From Flavobacterium orientale (GTDB lineage: Bacteria > Bacteroidota > Bacteroidia > Flavobacteriales > Flavobacteriaceae), in the NCBI RefSeq assembly GCF_014638005.1, contig NZ_BMFG01000007.1, positions 1 through 64,000 of the forward strand: DNA of 64,000 nucleotides, read 5' to 3'. Positions 50,679 through 59,808 of the stretch are shown here, one piece after another. How positions within the stretch are numbered: position 1 is the stretch's first letter; each line of letters opens with the position of its first letter. The position numbers and the translations under genes were made by a program. The notes under the pieces are model-generated. The model saw only the letters and a program-made list of their open reading frames with translations. It ran no database searches and was not told the DNA's origin.

Positions 50679-52190
50679 ATGAAAGACTGTTTCAACATAA
50701 AATTTGATTTAAAATTTTTAACCATTCCGTTACTTATCACCTTTTTTATGGCAAGTTGTTCTGATACTAAAGAAATAGAAATTGAAGTTTATGAAACTTC
50801 TGAAGCAGGAAATTCATTGACAAAAATTACTCAATTTTCAGAAAATGAAAATGCTGTAATCATCAACATCAATCCAGAAGAAACATTTCAAACCATTACC
50901 GGTTTTGGTGGATCATTTACAGAAGCTTCGGCTTATCTACTTAATAAACTTAGCAAAGAGAACAGAAAGAAAATTTTGGATGCTTATTTTAGTGAAGATG
51001 GTGCAAAATATTCACTAACCCGAACACACATTGCATCATGTGATTTTTCATTGAGTAATTATACTTATGCTAAAGTAGAAAACGATTTATTAATGGAACA
51101 TTTCACCATCGAAGATGATAAAGACGATTTAATTCCGATGATTTTAGAATCAAAAGCGATTTCTAAAGATGGGTTTAAAATCATTTCTTCCCCATGGTCT
51201 TGTCCTCCTTGGATGAAAGATAACAAAAATTACGTTGGCGGAAAATTATTACCCGAATTCAACGATGCCTTTGCGTTGTACTTTTCAAAATATTTACATG
51301 CATATAAAAAAGAAGGAATTGATATTTGGGGAGTTACTGTTATCAACGAACCACACGGAAACGGAAACAACTGGGAAAGCACTCACTTCTCACCAGAAGA
51401 AATGACTTTGTTTGTACAAAATCATCTCGGACCAAAATTAGAAAAAGACGGTTGGAAAGACGTAAAAATCTTCGGCTACGATCAAAACAGAGCCGGGTTA
51501 CCGGAATGGGTAGATGCGATGTATAAAAACGAAGAAACATCAAAATATTTTGCCGGAACTGCCATTCATTGGTATGAAAGCACCTATGATTATTTTCCGG
51601 ATGCGTTGCAATATGCTCACAAAAAAGCACCCAATAAATATTTAATTGAAACCGAAGGTTGTGTGGATTCTGAAATTCCACATTGGCAAGATGATGCTTG
51701 GTATTGGAAAAAAGAAGCTACCGATTGGGGCTGGGATTGGGCTAGTGAACAAGACAAACACTTACATCCAAAATATGCTCCTGTGAATCGTTATGCAACT
51801 GATATTATTGGCTGTTTGAATAATTGGGTAGATGGTTGGATTGATTGGAACATGGTTTTAGACCGTCAAGGAGGACCCAATTGGTTTAAAAACTGGTGTG
51901 TAGCTCCTGTGATTGTTGACCCTGAAAAAGATGAAGTGTATTTCACACCATTATATTATGTGATGGCACATTTTAGCAAATTCATGCGACCGGGTGCCGT
52001 GAAAATTGGATGTACAATCAGCAATGATGAATTGATGACCACCGCAGTTAAAAATCCGGATGGATCAATTGCCATTGCCATTTTTAATCCAACTGACAAA
52101 GAACAAACAATAGAATTACGTTTTAATAACCAGAAAAAAAATAGCTCCATTAGTGCAAAAGCATTACAAACGGTGGTTATTAAACCTTAA
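50679..52190 (+). CDS. GH30 exo-glucosidase/beta-1,6-glucanase lipoprotein
   Basis: A 503-residue lipoprotein (Cys27 in MASC). GH30 fold with FQTITGFGGSFTEASAYLL, SPWSCPPWMKDN, acid/base in TVINEPHGNG (Glu224), nucleophile in YLIETEGC (Glu326) and the C-terminal beta domain (about 425-503; GSIAIAIFNPTDKEQTIEL). It looks like GH30 subfamily 1; in laminarin loci this enzyme removes beta-1,6-linked glucose side chains, so that the main-chain enzymes can proceed. It overlaps none of its neighbours but is 3 bp and 10 bp from them. Confidence 0.93.
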   Translation: MKDCFNIKFDLKFLTIPLLITFFMASCSDTKEIEIEVYETSEAGNSLTKITQFSENENAVIININPEETFQTITGFGGSFTEASAYLLNKLSKENRKKILDAYFSEDGAKYSLTRTHIASCDFSLSNYTYAKVENDLLMEHFTIEDDKDDLIPMILESKAISKDGFKIISSPWSCPPWMKDNKNYVGGKLLPEFNDAFALYFSKYLHAYKKEGIDIWGVTVINEPHGNGNNWESTHFSPEEMTLFVQNHLGPKLEKDGWKDVKIFGYDQNRAGLPEWVDAMYKNEETSKYFAGTAIHWYESTYDYFPDALQYAHKKAPNKYLIETEGCVDSEIPHWQDDAWYWKKEATDWGWDWASEQDKHLHPKYAPVNRYATDIIGCLNNWVDGWIDWNMVLDRQGGPNWFKNWCVAPVIVDPEKDEVYFTPLYYVMAHFSKFMRPGAVKIGCTISNDELMTTAVKNPDGSIAIAIFNPTDKEQTIELRFNNQKKNSSISAKALQTVVIKP

Positions 52191-52200
52191 AAAGTAAATT

Positions 52201-53784
52201 ATGGAAAATCAACTACCTACTATAGAAAAAACGGTTACAAATGGCAGAAACAAAGTTCCCTTTTTACAAAAATCGGCTTTTGGAGCGGGTCATTTAGTAC
52301 TTAACTTACTACCCGGAGCTTTGGGTGTCTTTAGTTTTTTCCTTCTGACAGCTTTTGGCATGGATCCTTTGTTAGCCGGTATTTTAGGTGGCCTACCGCG
52401 TCTTTATGATGCCATTTCTGATCCGATTATGGGATTTGTTTCAGACAACACCAAATCCAAATGGGGAAGACGAAGACCCTATATTTTTGTTGGAGCAATC
52501 CTTAGTGGTATTTTCTACATTTTGCTTTGGCAAATGAGCCCGGAAAATTCTCAAATGTATAATTTCTGGTATTTCTTAATTTTCTCTTTAATATTTTTAA
52601 CCGGTAATACCATATTCGCAACGCCATTAGTAGGTCTGGGTTATGAAATGACCAGCGATTATAATGAGCGAACTCGTTTAATGGGATTTGCCAATACAAT
52701 TGGTCAATTTGCTTGGATGATTGTGCCTTGGTTTTGGGTAATCATTGCCAATCCAAAAATGTATGAAACTCAAGTAGAAGGTGTTAATCAATTGGCCATT
52801 TATGTGGGTGTAATTTGCATGATTTTGGGTGTCTTGCCAGCCATATTCTGTAAAGGTATTGATGCCGCTCATATGGAAAACAGAAAGAAAATATCCTTTA
52901 AAACCATTGGTTCCAGTTTTAAAGAATTGATTATTGGTATAAAACAAGTTTCTAAAAACAAACCCTTTATGAAGCTTTGTGCGGCTACTTTTTTAGTATT
53001 TAATGGCTTTCAAATTGTGGCCTCTTTCAGCGTATTTATTATTGTTTTTTACATGTATAATGGAAGCTATGAAGGTGCAGGAACATGGCCCGCTTGGTTT
53101 GCAACCATCAGTGCCGTATTAACGGCTTTTATGGTAATTCCAATTATTACAAGAATTGCAAATAAGTGGGGGAAAAAGAGAGCTTTTATAATTGCTTCAT
53201 TTATATCGATTGTTGGTTATTTGCTAAAATGGTGGGGATTTGATACCGACTTAAACGAATCATTTAACCAAACAGCCGTGGCTCAAAGCATGACTAATGG
53301 TTTGCAATCTTTTTTTGATGCTATTGGGCCAACTTTAGAATCTCTTAATATGTCGTGGTTCAGTGTAAATACAAGTCATGGTGTGCCGTGGTTAATTTTT
53401 ATTCCAATACCTATGCTCGCTTTTGGATTGGGAAGTTTATTCACCTTAATGATGAGTATGACTGCTGATGTATGTGATTTAGACGAACTAGAAAACGGAA
53501 TGCCACGAAAAGAAGGAACTTTTGGTGCTATTTATTGGTGGATGGTAAAATTAGGACAAGGACTTGCCTTGGTACTAAGTGGATTGGTATTAAAATTAAT
53601 TGGTTTTGATGGGGGAGCAGCAAGTCAAACCGCAGAAACCATGCATAATTTGCGATTAGCAGATATTATCATTCCCTCTCTTACCGCAGGAATTGCAATT
53701 ATCATCATGTGGAAATACAATTTGAACGAAAAGCGAGCAAGAGAAATTAAAGAAGAATTAGTTGCCAGAAGAGGTGAAATTTAA
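52201..53784 (+). CDS. GPH-family sugar:cation symporter (MFS)
   Basis: A 527-residue inner-membrane protein with about 12 membrane helices and the glycoside-pentoside-hexuronide symporter signature: YDAISDPIMGFVSDNTKSKWGRRRPYIF and NERTRLMGFANTIGQFAWM. The loop DVCDLDELENGMPRKEGTFGAIYWWMVKLGQG is typical of the family. A long insert between helices 8 and 9 (about residues 345-395) stands out. It should import oligosaccharides or glucose produced outside. It lies between GH30 and the cytoplasmic GH17. Confidence 0.92.
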   Translation: MENQLPTIEKTVTNGRNKVPFLQKSAFGAGHLVLNLLPGALGVFSFFLLTAFGMDPLLAGILGGLPRLYDAISDPIMGFVSDNTKSKWGRRRPYIFVGAILSGIFYILLWQMSPENSQMYNFWYFLIFSLIFLTGNTIFATPLVGLGYEMTSDYNERTRLMGFANTIGQFAWMIVPWFWVIIANPKMYETQVEGVNQLAIYVGVICMILGVLPAIFCKGIDAAHMENRKKISFKTIGSSFKELIIGIKQVSKNKPFMKLCAATFLVFNGFQIVASFSVFIIVFYMYNGSYEGAGTWPAWFATISAVLTAFMVIPIITRIANKWGKKRAFIIASFISIVGYLLKWWGFDTDLNESFNQTAVAQSMTNGLQSFFDAIGPTLESLNMSWFSVNTSHGVPWLIFIPIPMLAFGLGSLFTLMMSMTADVCDLDELENGMPRKEGTFGAIYWWMVKLGQGLALVLSGLVLKLIGFDGGAASQTAETMHNLRLADIIIPSLTAGIAIIIMWKYNLNEKRAREIKEELVARRGEI

Positions 53785-53801
53785 CAGTAAAAAAAGAAAA
53801 T

Positions 53802-54740
53802 ATGTCATTTAGAGAAGGTCATTTTTTTTCATTCGATGAAAATAAAAATTATACTAGTGGAGAAAATAGTCTTCAGGAAATAAAAATCGCTGACTATACT
53901 TCTGAAGATTTATCCAAATTATGGCTAAAAACCTTAGAAGATGGAATGCATGGCATTTGTTTTAGCATGTATGAAAATCATCAAAAACCGGGTGATATCA
54001 TTTATGGTGAACAAGTGAACAGAAGAATTCAAATCTTAAAACCTTATGCCAAATGGGTTCGTTCTTTTTCATGTATTGAAGGCAATGAATACATCCCAAG
54101 AATAGCTCATCAAAACGGGATGAAAACGCTGGTTGGTGCATGGCTTGGAAATGATTTAGAAAAAAATGAAATCGAAATAGAAGCCTTAATTTCACTAGCC
54201 AAAGAAGGTTGTGTAACCATTGCCGCGGTTGGTAATGAAGTGATGTACCGAAACGATTTAACCGAAGATCAATTATTGGAATACATACATCGTGTAAAAG
54301 AAGCTCTTCCAAACATTCCGGTTGGTTATGTTGATGCATATTATGAATTTTCACATCGTCCGCGAATTACTGAAGCTTGTGATGTGATTTTGACCAATTG
54401 TTACCCCTATTGGGAAGGTTGCCCGATTGAACACGCCTTTAATCACATGAAAAGTATGTTCGAATCGGCTAAACAAGCCGGAAACGGAAAACGTGTGATT
54501 ATCACCGAAACAGGCTGGCCAAGTCAAGGTGGTTCACTCAAAGGTGCGGTAGCTTCACCTGAAAACGCCATGAAATATTTTATTGATACTCAAAATTGGT
54601 CAAAACTAAACGAAATTGAAATTTTCTACTTTTCCTCTTTTGACGAATCATGGAAAGTTGGTCCCGAAGGTGAAGTGGGTGCCTATTGGGGTTTATGGGA
54701 TAAAAATGAAGAATTAAAATACCAAAAAAACGATTTATAA
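53802..54740 (+). CDS. Cytoplasmic GH17-like beta-glucanase
   Basis: A 312-residue protein starting MSFREGHFFSFDENKNY, without a signal peptide or lipobox. GH17 motifs: YEN (about 57-59), acid/base in IAAVGNEVMYRN (Glu146), VILTNCYPYWEG, nucleophile in VIITETGWPSQGG (Glu236) and FYFSSFDESWKVG. It may cleave oligosaccharides imported by the symporter, 17 bp upstream. With the phosphorylase it would form the intracellular end of the pathway. Lack of a signal peptide could also mean unusual export, but no such signal is seen. Confidence 0.87.
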   Translation: MSFREGHFFSFDENKNYTSGENSLQEIKIADYTSEDLSKLWLKTLEDGMHGICFSMYENHQKPGDIIYGEQVNRRIQILKPYAKWVRSFSCIEGNEYIPRIAHQNGMKTLVGAWLGNDLEKNEIEIEALISLAKEGCVTIAAVGNEVMYRNDLTEDQLLEYIHRVKEALPNIPVGYVDAYYEFSHRPRITEACDVILTNCYPYWEGCPIEHAFNHMKSMFESAKQAGNGKRVIITETGWPSQGGSLKGAVASPENAMKYFIDTQNWSKLNEIEIFYFSSFDESWKVGPEGEVGAYWGLWDKNEELKYQKNDL

Positions 54741-54827
54741 ATCATCAAACAGACTAAGTTAAAAATAGGTAAATCGGTTTAACTTTTTTAAAAACACAAA
54801 AAACACAAAAAAATAAACTCATTTATC

Positions 54828-56522
54828 ATGAAAAAAATTATACTATTCCTTCTTTTCTTATCCATTTTTATGATAACAGCATCCAGTAAAGCTCAAGTTG
54901 ATGTAGTATATACTGATTTAGTTTGGTCTGATGAATTTGAAACGAACGGTGCTATAAATTCAACCAAATGGCATCATCAAACACAATTGCCAAATGGTGG
55001 AAGTTGGTTTAATGGTGAAGTGCAACATTACACCAATCTCATTAGCAATTCATTTGTCAATGAGGGATTTTTGACCATAAAAGCCATTAAAGAGCCTTAC
55101 ACCAATCAAGGCGTAACCAAACAATATACTTCGGCTCGATTAAATTCGAAATTCGCTTTTCTATATGGTCGAGTTGATATCCGAGCAAAAATTCCAACCA
55201 ATCAAGGAACTTGGCCTGCATTATGGATGTTGGGTAAAAATGTAAACGAAATCGGTGGTTTTTTTAATGCTGAATTTGGAACCACCAATTGGCCTGCTTG
55301 TGGTGAAATTGACATTATGGAACATGGAATTACACCATCGCAACCTGCGGGTTTCATACAAAGTGCCCTTCACACACCATCTTCCTTTGGAAACACTGTG
55401 AATCATGGCGGAACTATTGCTTCAAATTTAGGTAACGATTTTCATGTCTATTCTGTGAATTGGTCTCCTTTTCAGATTACATTTCTTCTTGACGGTGTTG
55501 CGTTTTATACCTACAATCCTGCTGTTAAAAATGCTAGTACTTGGCCTTTTGACGCTGAACAATATCTTTTATTAAATATCGCAATGGGTGGAGTTGCCGG
55601 AAATATTCCTTCTAGTTTTACACAAGCTTCCATGGAAATAGATTATGTTAGAGTTTATCAAAATTTGCAAGTGGATACAGAAGCTCCTACTAATTTCACA
55701 GCTACAGTTGGCAATGTCACAAGTTCAACTATTGAATTGTTACTAAACGCCACAGATAACTCCGGAAATGTTGCCTATTCTATCAATTATGGTGATCAAA
55801 CTATCAATACAGCAAATCCTTCCGGGGTTGAAAAGTCTGTTATTGTTCCAAATTTAATGCCTACTACAACCTATAATTTTTCTATTTCTGCCAGTGATGT
55901 CGCCGGTAATCAATACAGCAACAATCCCCTACTTTTAAGTGCCACAACCACTGGTGTTACAGGTTGCTCTGGAACAGATACAGAAGCCCAACAAGGTTCT
56001 TTTTCCACAGGATATAATTATATATTTGAAACTATTGGTAACGATGTGAAAATTACATTTGAATTACTTGATACTGACAAAGTGGGAGTGGTCGCCTTTT
56101 TATGGCGACAGACCCCATTTACAGAATATCAAATGACAAATGTTTCAGGAAGCACTTACTCTTACACCATTACCAATCAAACAATTGGTGCTACAATAAG
56201 TTATGCCGTTAAATTTGCTTATGCCGGAGGATTATCAGTAACTAAATATTTAACCTATGTAGTAGGTGACAATTGCTCACTAACAGTTAATGCCTTTGAA
56301 TTGGATAAATTTAGTTTTCAAAACCCTGTAACAGATTTTATTAACATACATACAACTGTGGCAATTGATAAAGTAGAAATCTATACTTTGTTGGGTAAAT
56401 TAGTTTTAAGTTCATCAACTCCCACTGAATCCATTGCCGTTAAAAACCTTGCAAAAGGAGTGTATCTGTTAGCTGTTTATCAAGGTGACAAAAAAAGTAT
56501 CAAGAAAATGATAGTGAAATAA
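54828..56522 (+). CDS. T9SS-exported GH16 beta-1,3-glucanase with accessory domains
   Basis: A 564-residue secreted enzyme. Signal peptide (MKKIILFLLFLSIFMITASSKAQ), GH16 domain (about 27-280) with WMLGKNVNEIGGFF and catalytic ACGEIDIMEHG (Glu160, Asp162, Glu165), a fibronectin type III domain (about 284-373; APTNFTATVGNVTSSTIELLL), a beta domain of unknown type (about 376-485; GYNYIFETIGNDVKITFELL) and a type A T9SS sorting domain (about 495-564). It probably begins breakdown of the polymer outside the cell. The gap of 87 bp to the preceding gene could hold an internal promoter, but no good -7 box is visible. Confidence 0.92.
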   Translation: MKKIILFLLFLSIFMITASSKAQVDVVYTDLVWSDEFETNGAINSTKWHHQTQLPNGGSWFNGEVQHYTNLISNSFVNEGFLTIKAIKEPYTNQGVTKQYTSARLNSKFAFLYGRVDIRAKIPTNQGTWPALWMLGKNVNEIGGFFNAEFGTTNWPACGEIDIMEHGITPSQPAGFIQSALHTPSSFGNTVNHGGTIASNLGNDFHVYSVNWSPFQITFLLDGVAFYTYNPAVKNASTWPFDAEQYLLLNIAMGGVAGNIPSSFTQASMEIDYVRVYQNLQVDTEAPTNFTATVGNVTSSTIELLLNATDNSGNVAYSINYGDQTINTANPSGVEKSVIVPNLMPTTTYNFSISASDVAGNQYSNNPLLLSATTTGVTGCSGTDTEAQQGSFSTGYNYIFETIGNDVKITFELLDTDKVGVVAFLWRQTPFTEYQMTNVSGSTYSYTITNQTIGATISYAVKFAYAGGLSVTKYLTYVVGDNCSLTVNAFELDKFSFQNPVTDFINIHTTVAIDKVEIYTLLGKLVLSSSTPTESIAVKNLAKGVYLLAVYQGDKKSIKKMIVK

Positions 56523-56663
56523 TAGGGTTGAATCAAGAGACAGAGAAACTGTGATTTTGTAGTTTATTTTTTATTTAAAGACTTATTAACAGGTTGTTAA
56601 CCGATAAAATTTGGTTTTGTTAATAAAATTAAATAGCTTTGTTTGAATCAAATTACTTAAAAT

Positions 56664-57368
56664 ATGAAAAAAATTATTCTCATATTAGTAGTTGTTGCCT
56701 CAAACCTAAACTTATTAGCTCAATCTAATCAAGAGCCTCCTAAACTATTTACGGAAGCTGTACGAACTAATTTTCTCAAATACAAATACCAAAGTAATGA
56801 AGCCTATCGAACAGGTGACTTTGAAAGAGGTCAATATCTGTTTGACAGTTTGGTTAATAACCAACTTGTGGGTTCAAAATTCAATGATTTTACTTTAAAA
56901 AGAGTTTCAAACAAAAAACTTAAAATCAGTAAACTTAAAAAGCCCATTTTTCTGGTTACTTACGCCTCTTGGTGCATTCCCAGTAAAGGAGAAATTCCTG
57001 CATTAAACAAATTAGCCAAAGAATTCAACAAAGACGTAGAATTTATAGTGATTATATGGGGAAAGAAAAAAGACGCTAAAAAATTCAGCAACAAATTCAG
57101 TTCAAGAATAGAAATCTGCTATGCTCACAAAAATTATAAAAACGATAATGAAATTGTGCAAAGTATGAGAGAAACACTTGGTTTTCCTACCTGTTATATG
57201 ATTGATGAACACCTTCAGGTTGTTGACATTAAACGAGGTGCTGCCCAACCTGAATTGAGAACCCCAATAAAAAAAGCAATTGAAATGAACTACAAAGTGT
57301 TTGAAGAAAGACTTGCTTTGATTACATCGCCTGATGCAATTAAAAAAACCATTTTGGCTAAACAATAA
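56664..57368 (+). CDS. Secreted thioredoxin-like (TlpA-type) protein with CxxS centre
   Basis: A 234-residue protein: signal peptide (MKKIILILVVVASNLNLLAQ), a helical segment (about 28-68) and a thioredoxin-fold domain (about 70-200) with FLVTYASWCIPSKGEIPALNKLAKE. The active centre is Cys104-Ile-Pro-Ser107, so the second cysteine of the CxxC is missing. The cis-proline region LGFPTCYMID is present with another cysteine. It could be a monothiol redox or a chaperone-like variant. Downstream of the glucan locus but separated by 140 bp; link to it unproven. Confidence 0.82.
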   Translation: MKKIILILVVVASNLNLLAQSNQEPPKLFTEAVRTNFLKYKYQSNEAYRTGDFERGQYLFDSLVNNQLVGSKFNDFTLKRVSNKKLKISKLKKPIFLVTYASWCIPSKGEIPALNKLAKEFNKDVEFIVIIWGKKKDAKKFSNKFSSRIEICYAHKNYKNDNEIVQSMRETLGFPTCYMIDEHLQVVDIKRGAAQPELRTPIKKAIEMNYKVFEERLALITSPDAIKKTILAKQ

Positions 57369-57743
57369 TTATTTGCCAAAAATCAATTTTCCGGCAACAA
57401 GTAATAATATAAATCCAAAGATTTTCTTTAAAATTTTCTCGTCTATTGAAACGGCAAATTTACTGCCGATATAACCTCCAATTATAAAACAAATTGCTAT
57501 AATTGCCGGATATCGCCAATCAATATAACCTTCTTTATAATAATTTAATGCTGCTAATGCAGTTACGGGAACTGCCAAAACCGCTAAACTAATTCCTTGT
57601 GATTGATGTTGTGACATGCCCATTAACAATAGCAATGGAATCATAATAATCCCTCCACCTATTCCAATTAGTCCACTTAAAAATCCGGCTAATAATCCAA
57701 TAATTAGCAACAAAATAATGGTTGTAGCTGTCATTTTGTTCAT
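57369..57743 (-). CDS. TauE/SafE-family membrane protein, half-length
   Basis: A 124-residue membrane protein with three or four helices and the TauE/SafE repeat signature GLLAGFLSGLIGIGGGIIMIPLLLL and VLAVPVTALAALNYYKEGYIDW. Full-length members have about 250 residues in two such repeats; this is one repeat, ending naturally. Half-size members occur and are thought to dimerise. The substrate (sulfur-containing or organic anions) cannot be told. 10 bp after the lytic transglycosylase gene on the same strand. Confidence 0.85.
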   Translation of the reverse strand: MNKMTATTIILLLIIGLLAGFLSGLIGIGGGIIMIPLLLLMGMSQHQSQGISLAVLAVPVTALAALNYYKEGYIDWRYPAIIAICFIIGGYIGSKFAVSIDEKILKKIFGFILLLVAGKLIFGK

Positions 57744-57753
57744 GATTTACTGA

Positions 57754-58641
57754 TTAATATCCTTCCGTAGGTATTTCTAAAACATACAATTTCTTTGCCT
57801 TATTGTCCAATTTTTTATCTCTAAGCCAAGGATTATGCAATTTTAATATTTTATAGTTAATTCCCAATCCTTTTGCAAAAACGGCTAAATCGGTAATCGT
57901 TGAATCCACTTCAATTTTTTTTGTTTCGATTGGATGATACAATTGCTCAGTAGGAATATCAAAACCATATTTTACAGGGTTTTTCATAATTTCTTTCAAG
58001 GCTAAAATTCGAAAAACATATCGCGAAGTTTCTTCGGTTAACAACAAATCATAATAATCTGAAACTTTTTGATTTTCAATTTGTTTGTTAATTCCTCCCA
58101 TCCCACCATTATAAGCGGCCGCAGCTAAAGTCCATGAACCAAACTTATTTTTTGCTTCCAAAAGATACTTACAAGCTGCTTCAGTAGATTTTTCTAAATG
58201 ATAACGTTCATCAATTAAATCATTTACTTCCATTCCTTTTTCTTTAGCAGTTAGCGGCATAAATTGCCAAACACCTCTAGCTCCTGCAGGCGAAACTACG
58301 TTAACAAGTCCGCTTTCAATTACGGCTAAATATTTAAAATCATCGGGAATTCCATATTTTGCCAAAATAGGTTCTATTATTGGAAAAACACGATTCGCTC
58401 TCTTCAAAATAAGCGTAGTTGTAGAATGAAGATTGGTGTTTATCACCATTTCTCTATCCAAACGCTCTCTTACATCAACTATATGTAATGGTGTTTTTTC
58501 GTTAGCAAAATCAATGGTTGAAGGCAAAACAAAACTTTCTACTTTATCCAATAATACTACTTTTTTGGATGTACTATAAACAAAAAGTCCGGTTGTACAT
58601 ACCAAAACGATTCCAATAACAATTTTCTTAATAGGGTTCAT
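57754..58641 (-). CDS. Lytic transglycosylase (MltD-type)
   Basis: A 295-residue exported enzyme that cuts peptidoglycan between MurNAc and GlcNAc. It has one N-terminal signal or anchor helix (IVIGIVLVCTTGLFVYS), then an SLT domain (about 95-225) with catalytic Glu in LAVIESGLVNVV, SPAGARGVWQFMP, and WTLAAAAYNGGMGGI. The C-terminus (about 240-295) lacks a complete LysM repeat but contains LAVFAKGLGINYKILKLHNPWL, a LysM-like remnant. It is co-transcribed with the TauE-like gene. Confidence 0.92.
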   Translation of the reverse strand: MNPIKKIVIGIVLVCTTGLFVYSTSKKVVLLDKVESFVLPSTIDFANEKTPLHIVDVRERLDREMVINTNLHSTTTLILKRANRVFPIIEPILAKYGIPDDFKYLAVIESGLVNVVSPAGARGVWQFMPLTAKEKGMEVNDLIDERYHLEKSTEAACKYLLEAKNKFGSWTLAAAAYNGGMGGINKQIENQKVSDYYDLLLTEETSRYVFRILALKEIMKNPVKYGFDIPTEQLYHPIETKKIEVDSTITDLAVFAKGLGINYKILKLHNPWLRDKKLDNKAKKLYVLEIPTEGY

Positions 58642-58688
58642 AGGGCTTTTTTTTAGGTTACTATAAAACTACAAAAATCTATCCACTT

Positions 58689-59348
58689 TTATTCATTTAA
58701 AATTATTTTAGGTAAATTTTCATTTAACCATTTGAATTTATTCAAAATCATGATGTGTGTTCCTCCTTTTACAACGATAGCATCTTTGATATATTTTATA
58801 GGGAATATTTCATCCGCATCGCCATGAATGTGAATCACATTCGGATCCACATCAATTCTATCCCATAAAATTATTGTTTCAATAGCCCAGTCTAAATAGG
58901 ATTTATCGCGAACAGACAAATAACGTTCATACAATTTTAAACGTTGGGTTACTGTATCTCCAAAAGCATATTTAGCCAAACTTTCTATGTTTTGAACCAA
59001 TCCTGTTGGAAGCAACTTATAGGCTTTTGTTGTTTTTGCTACTTTCATACGTCGGGGAAATTCCAAACATGTTTTGACACTCGAAATTATTATTAACTTT
59101 TGAACTGTCATGATTTTTGCCATTTCCTGAACTAAAACGCCTCCAAATGAAACACCTATCAATACCGGATTTTCATGTTTTATTTGTTCCGCTAACCGTT
59201 GTGCATAGTCCGGAAGGGATTCCTTTTTTTTTGGGATAAGCCATTCTAAAAAATAAATTTCAAATTGGTCTTCAGGCAACTCAATTCGTTCGAAAATTGA
59301 AGTACTGGCAGCTAGACCCGGCATGAAATAAACAGGGATTTTTTTCAT
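58689..59348 (-). CDS. Alpha/beta hydrolase
   Basis: A 219-residue protein starting MKKIPVYFMPGLAASTSIFERI. It has the nucleophile elbow GVSFGGVLV (Ser in the GxSxG position) and a late HGDADEIFPI segment with the acidic residue, and a final His in KGGTHIMIL. These complete an alpha/beta-hydrolase triad. No signal peptide; probably cytoplasmic. The substrate is unknown. The ATG at 59354 is 2 codons upstream and less likely. Confidence 0.85.
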   Translation of the reverse strand: MKKIPVYFMPGLAASTSIFERIELPEDQFEIYFLEWLIPKKKESLPDYAQRLAEQIKHENPVLIGVSFGGVLVQEMAKIMTVQKLIIISSVKTCLEFPRRMKVAKTTKAYKLLPTGLVQNIESLAKYAFGDTVTQRLKLYERYLSVRDKSYLDWAIETIILWDRIDVDPNVIHIHGDADEIFPIKYIKDAIVVKGGTHIMILNKFKWLNENLPKIILNE

Positions 59349-59478
59349 AAACAATATTTATGTTATAAAAATAAAATTTTAATAGTAATACCGATAAGAA
59401 TGCACCTTTAATTTAGCACTAAATTAGTATATCCACTACATTAACACTTTATATACTTTTTAAAAAAATAAAAAGACG

Positions 59479-59486
59479 TATCTTTG
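59479..59486 (+). promoter_or_regulatory. -7 box for the gene at 59525
   Basis: TATCTTTG, 38 bp before the ATG at 59525. No TTG at -33 is clear. Confidence 0.55.
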
Positions 59487-59524
59487 CACCAACATAAAAT
59501 CAATTTCCTAAATCCAAAAATACA

Positions 59525-59806
59525 ATGGAAATTAAAGACAATCAACTCTTAAGACAATTTGAAATAATGACGCCAGACGGTTTGCTAGTGCTGGAATATG
59601 CTATTCAAGAGCGTAAATTATTTTTAACAAAATTGCACCATCCGGAAAATTTGGAAATAGACATTTGTAATGAATTTATAAAAACAGTTTTAGCCTTTGC
59701 AGAAGAAAAACGATTTAAGGTAGTTCCAACCCATCCAAAAATTGCTCATTTTTTCAGAAAAAATCCGGTTTATAAAGAATTGCTGCCTCCGGGAATCAAA
59801 CTGTAA
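59525..59806 (+). CDS. Small GNAT-type N-acetyltransferase
   Basis: A 93-residue protein of the small YjdJ-like acetyltransferase type. Beta-strand segments LLVLEYAIQERKLFLTKLHHP, the acetyl-CoA-binding helix start (DICNEFIKTVLAFAEEKRFKVVPTHPKIAHFF) and length agree with the group. Its substrate is unknown. It lies 2 bp from the methyltransferase gene downstream. Confidence 0.82.
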   Translation: MEIKDNQLLRQFEIMTPDGLLVLEYAIQERKLFLTKLHHPENLEIDICNEFIKTVLAFAEEKRFKVVPTHPKIAHFFRKNPVYKELLPPGIKL

Positions 59807-59808
59807 TT

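Noticed and set aside
35861..56522. SusC or SusD homologue in the glucan locus
   Set aside because: No protein has a TonB-dependent receptor plug or carboxypeptidase-like domain, or a SusD TPR fold; the two lipoproteins are beta-sandwich proteins.
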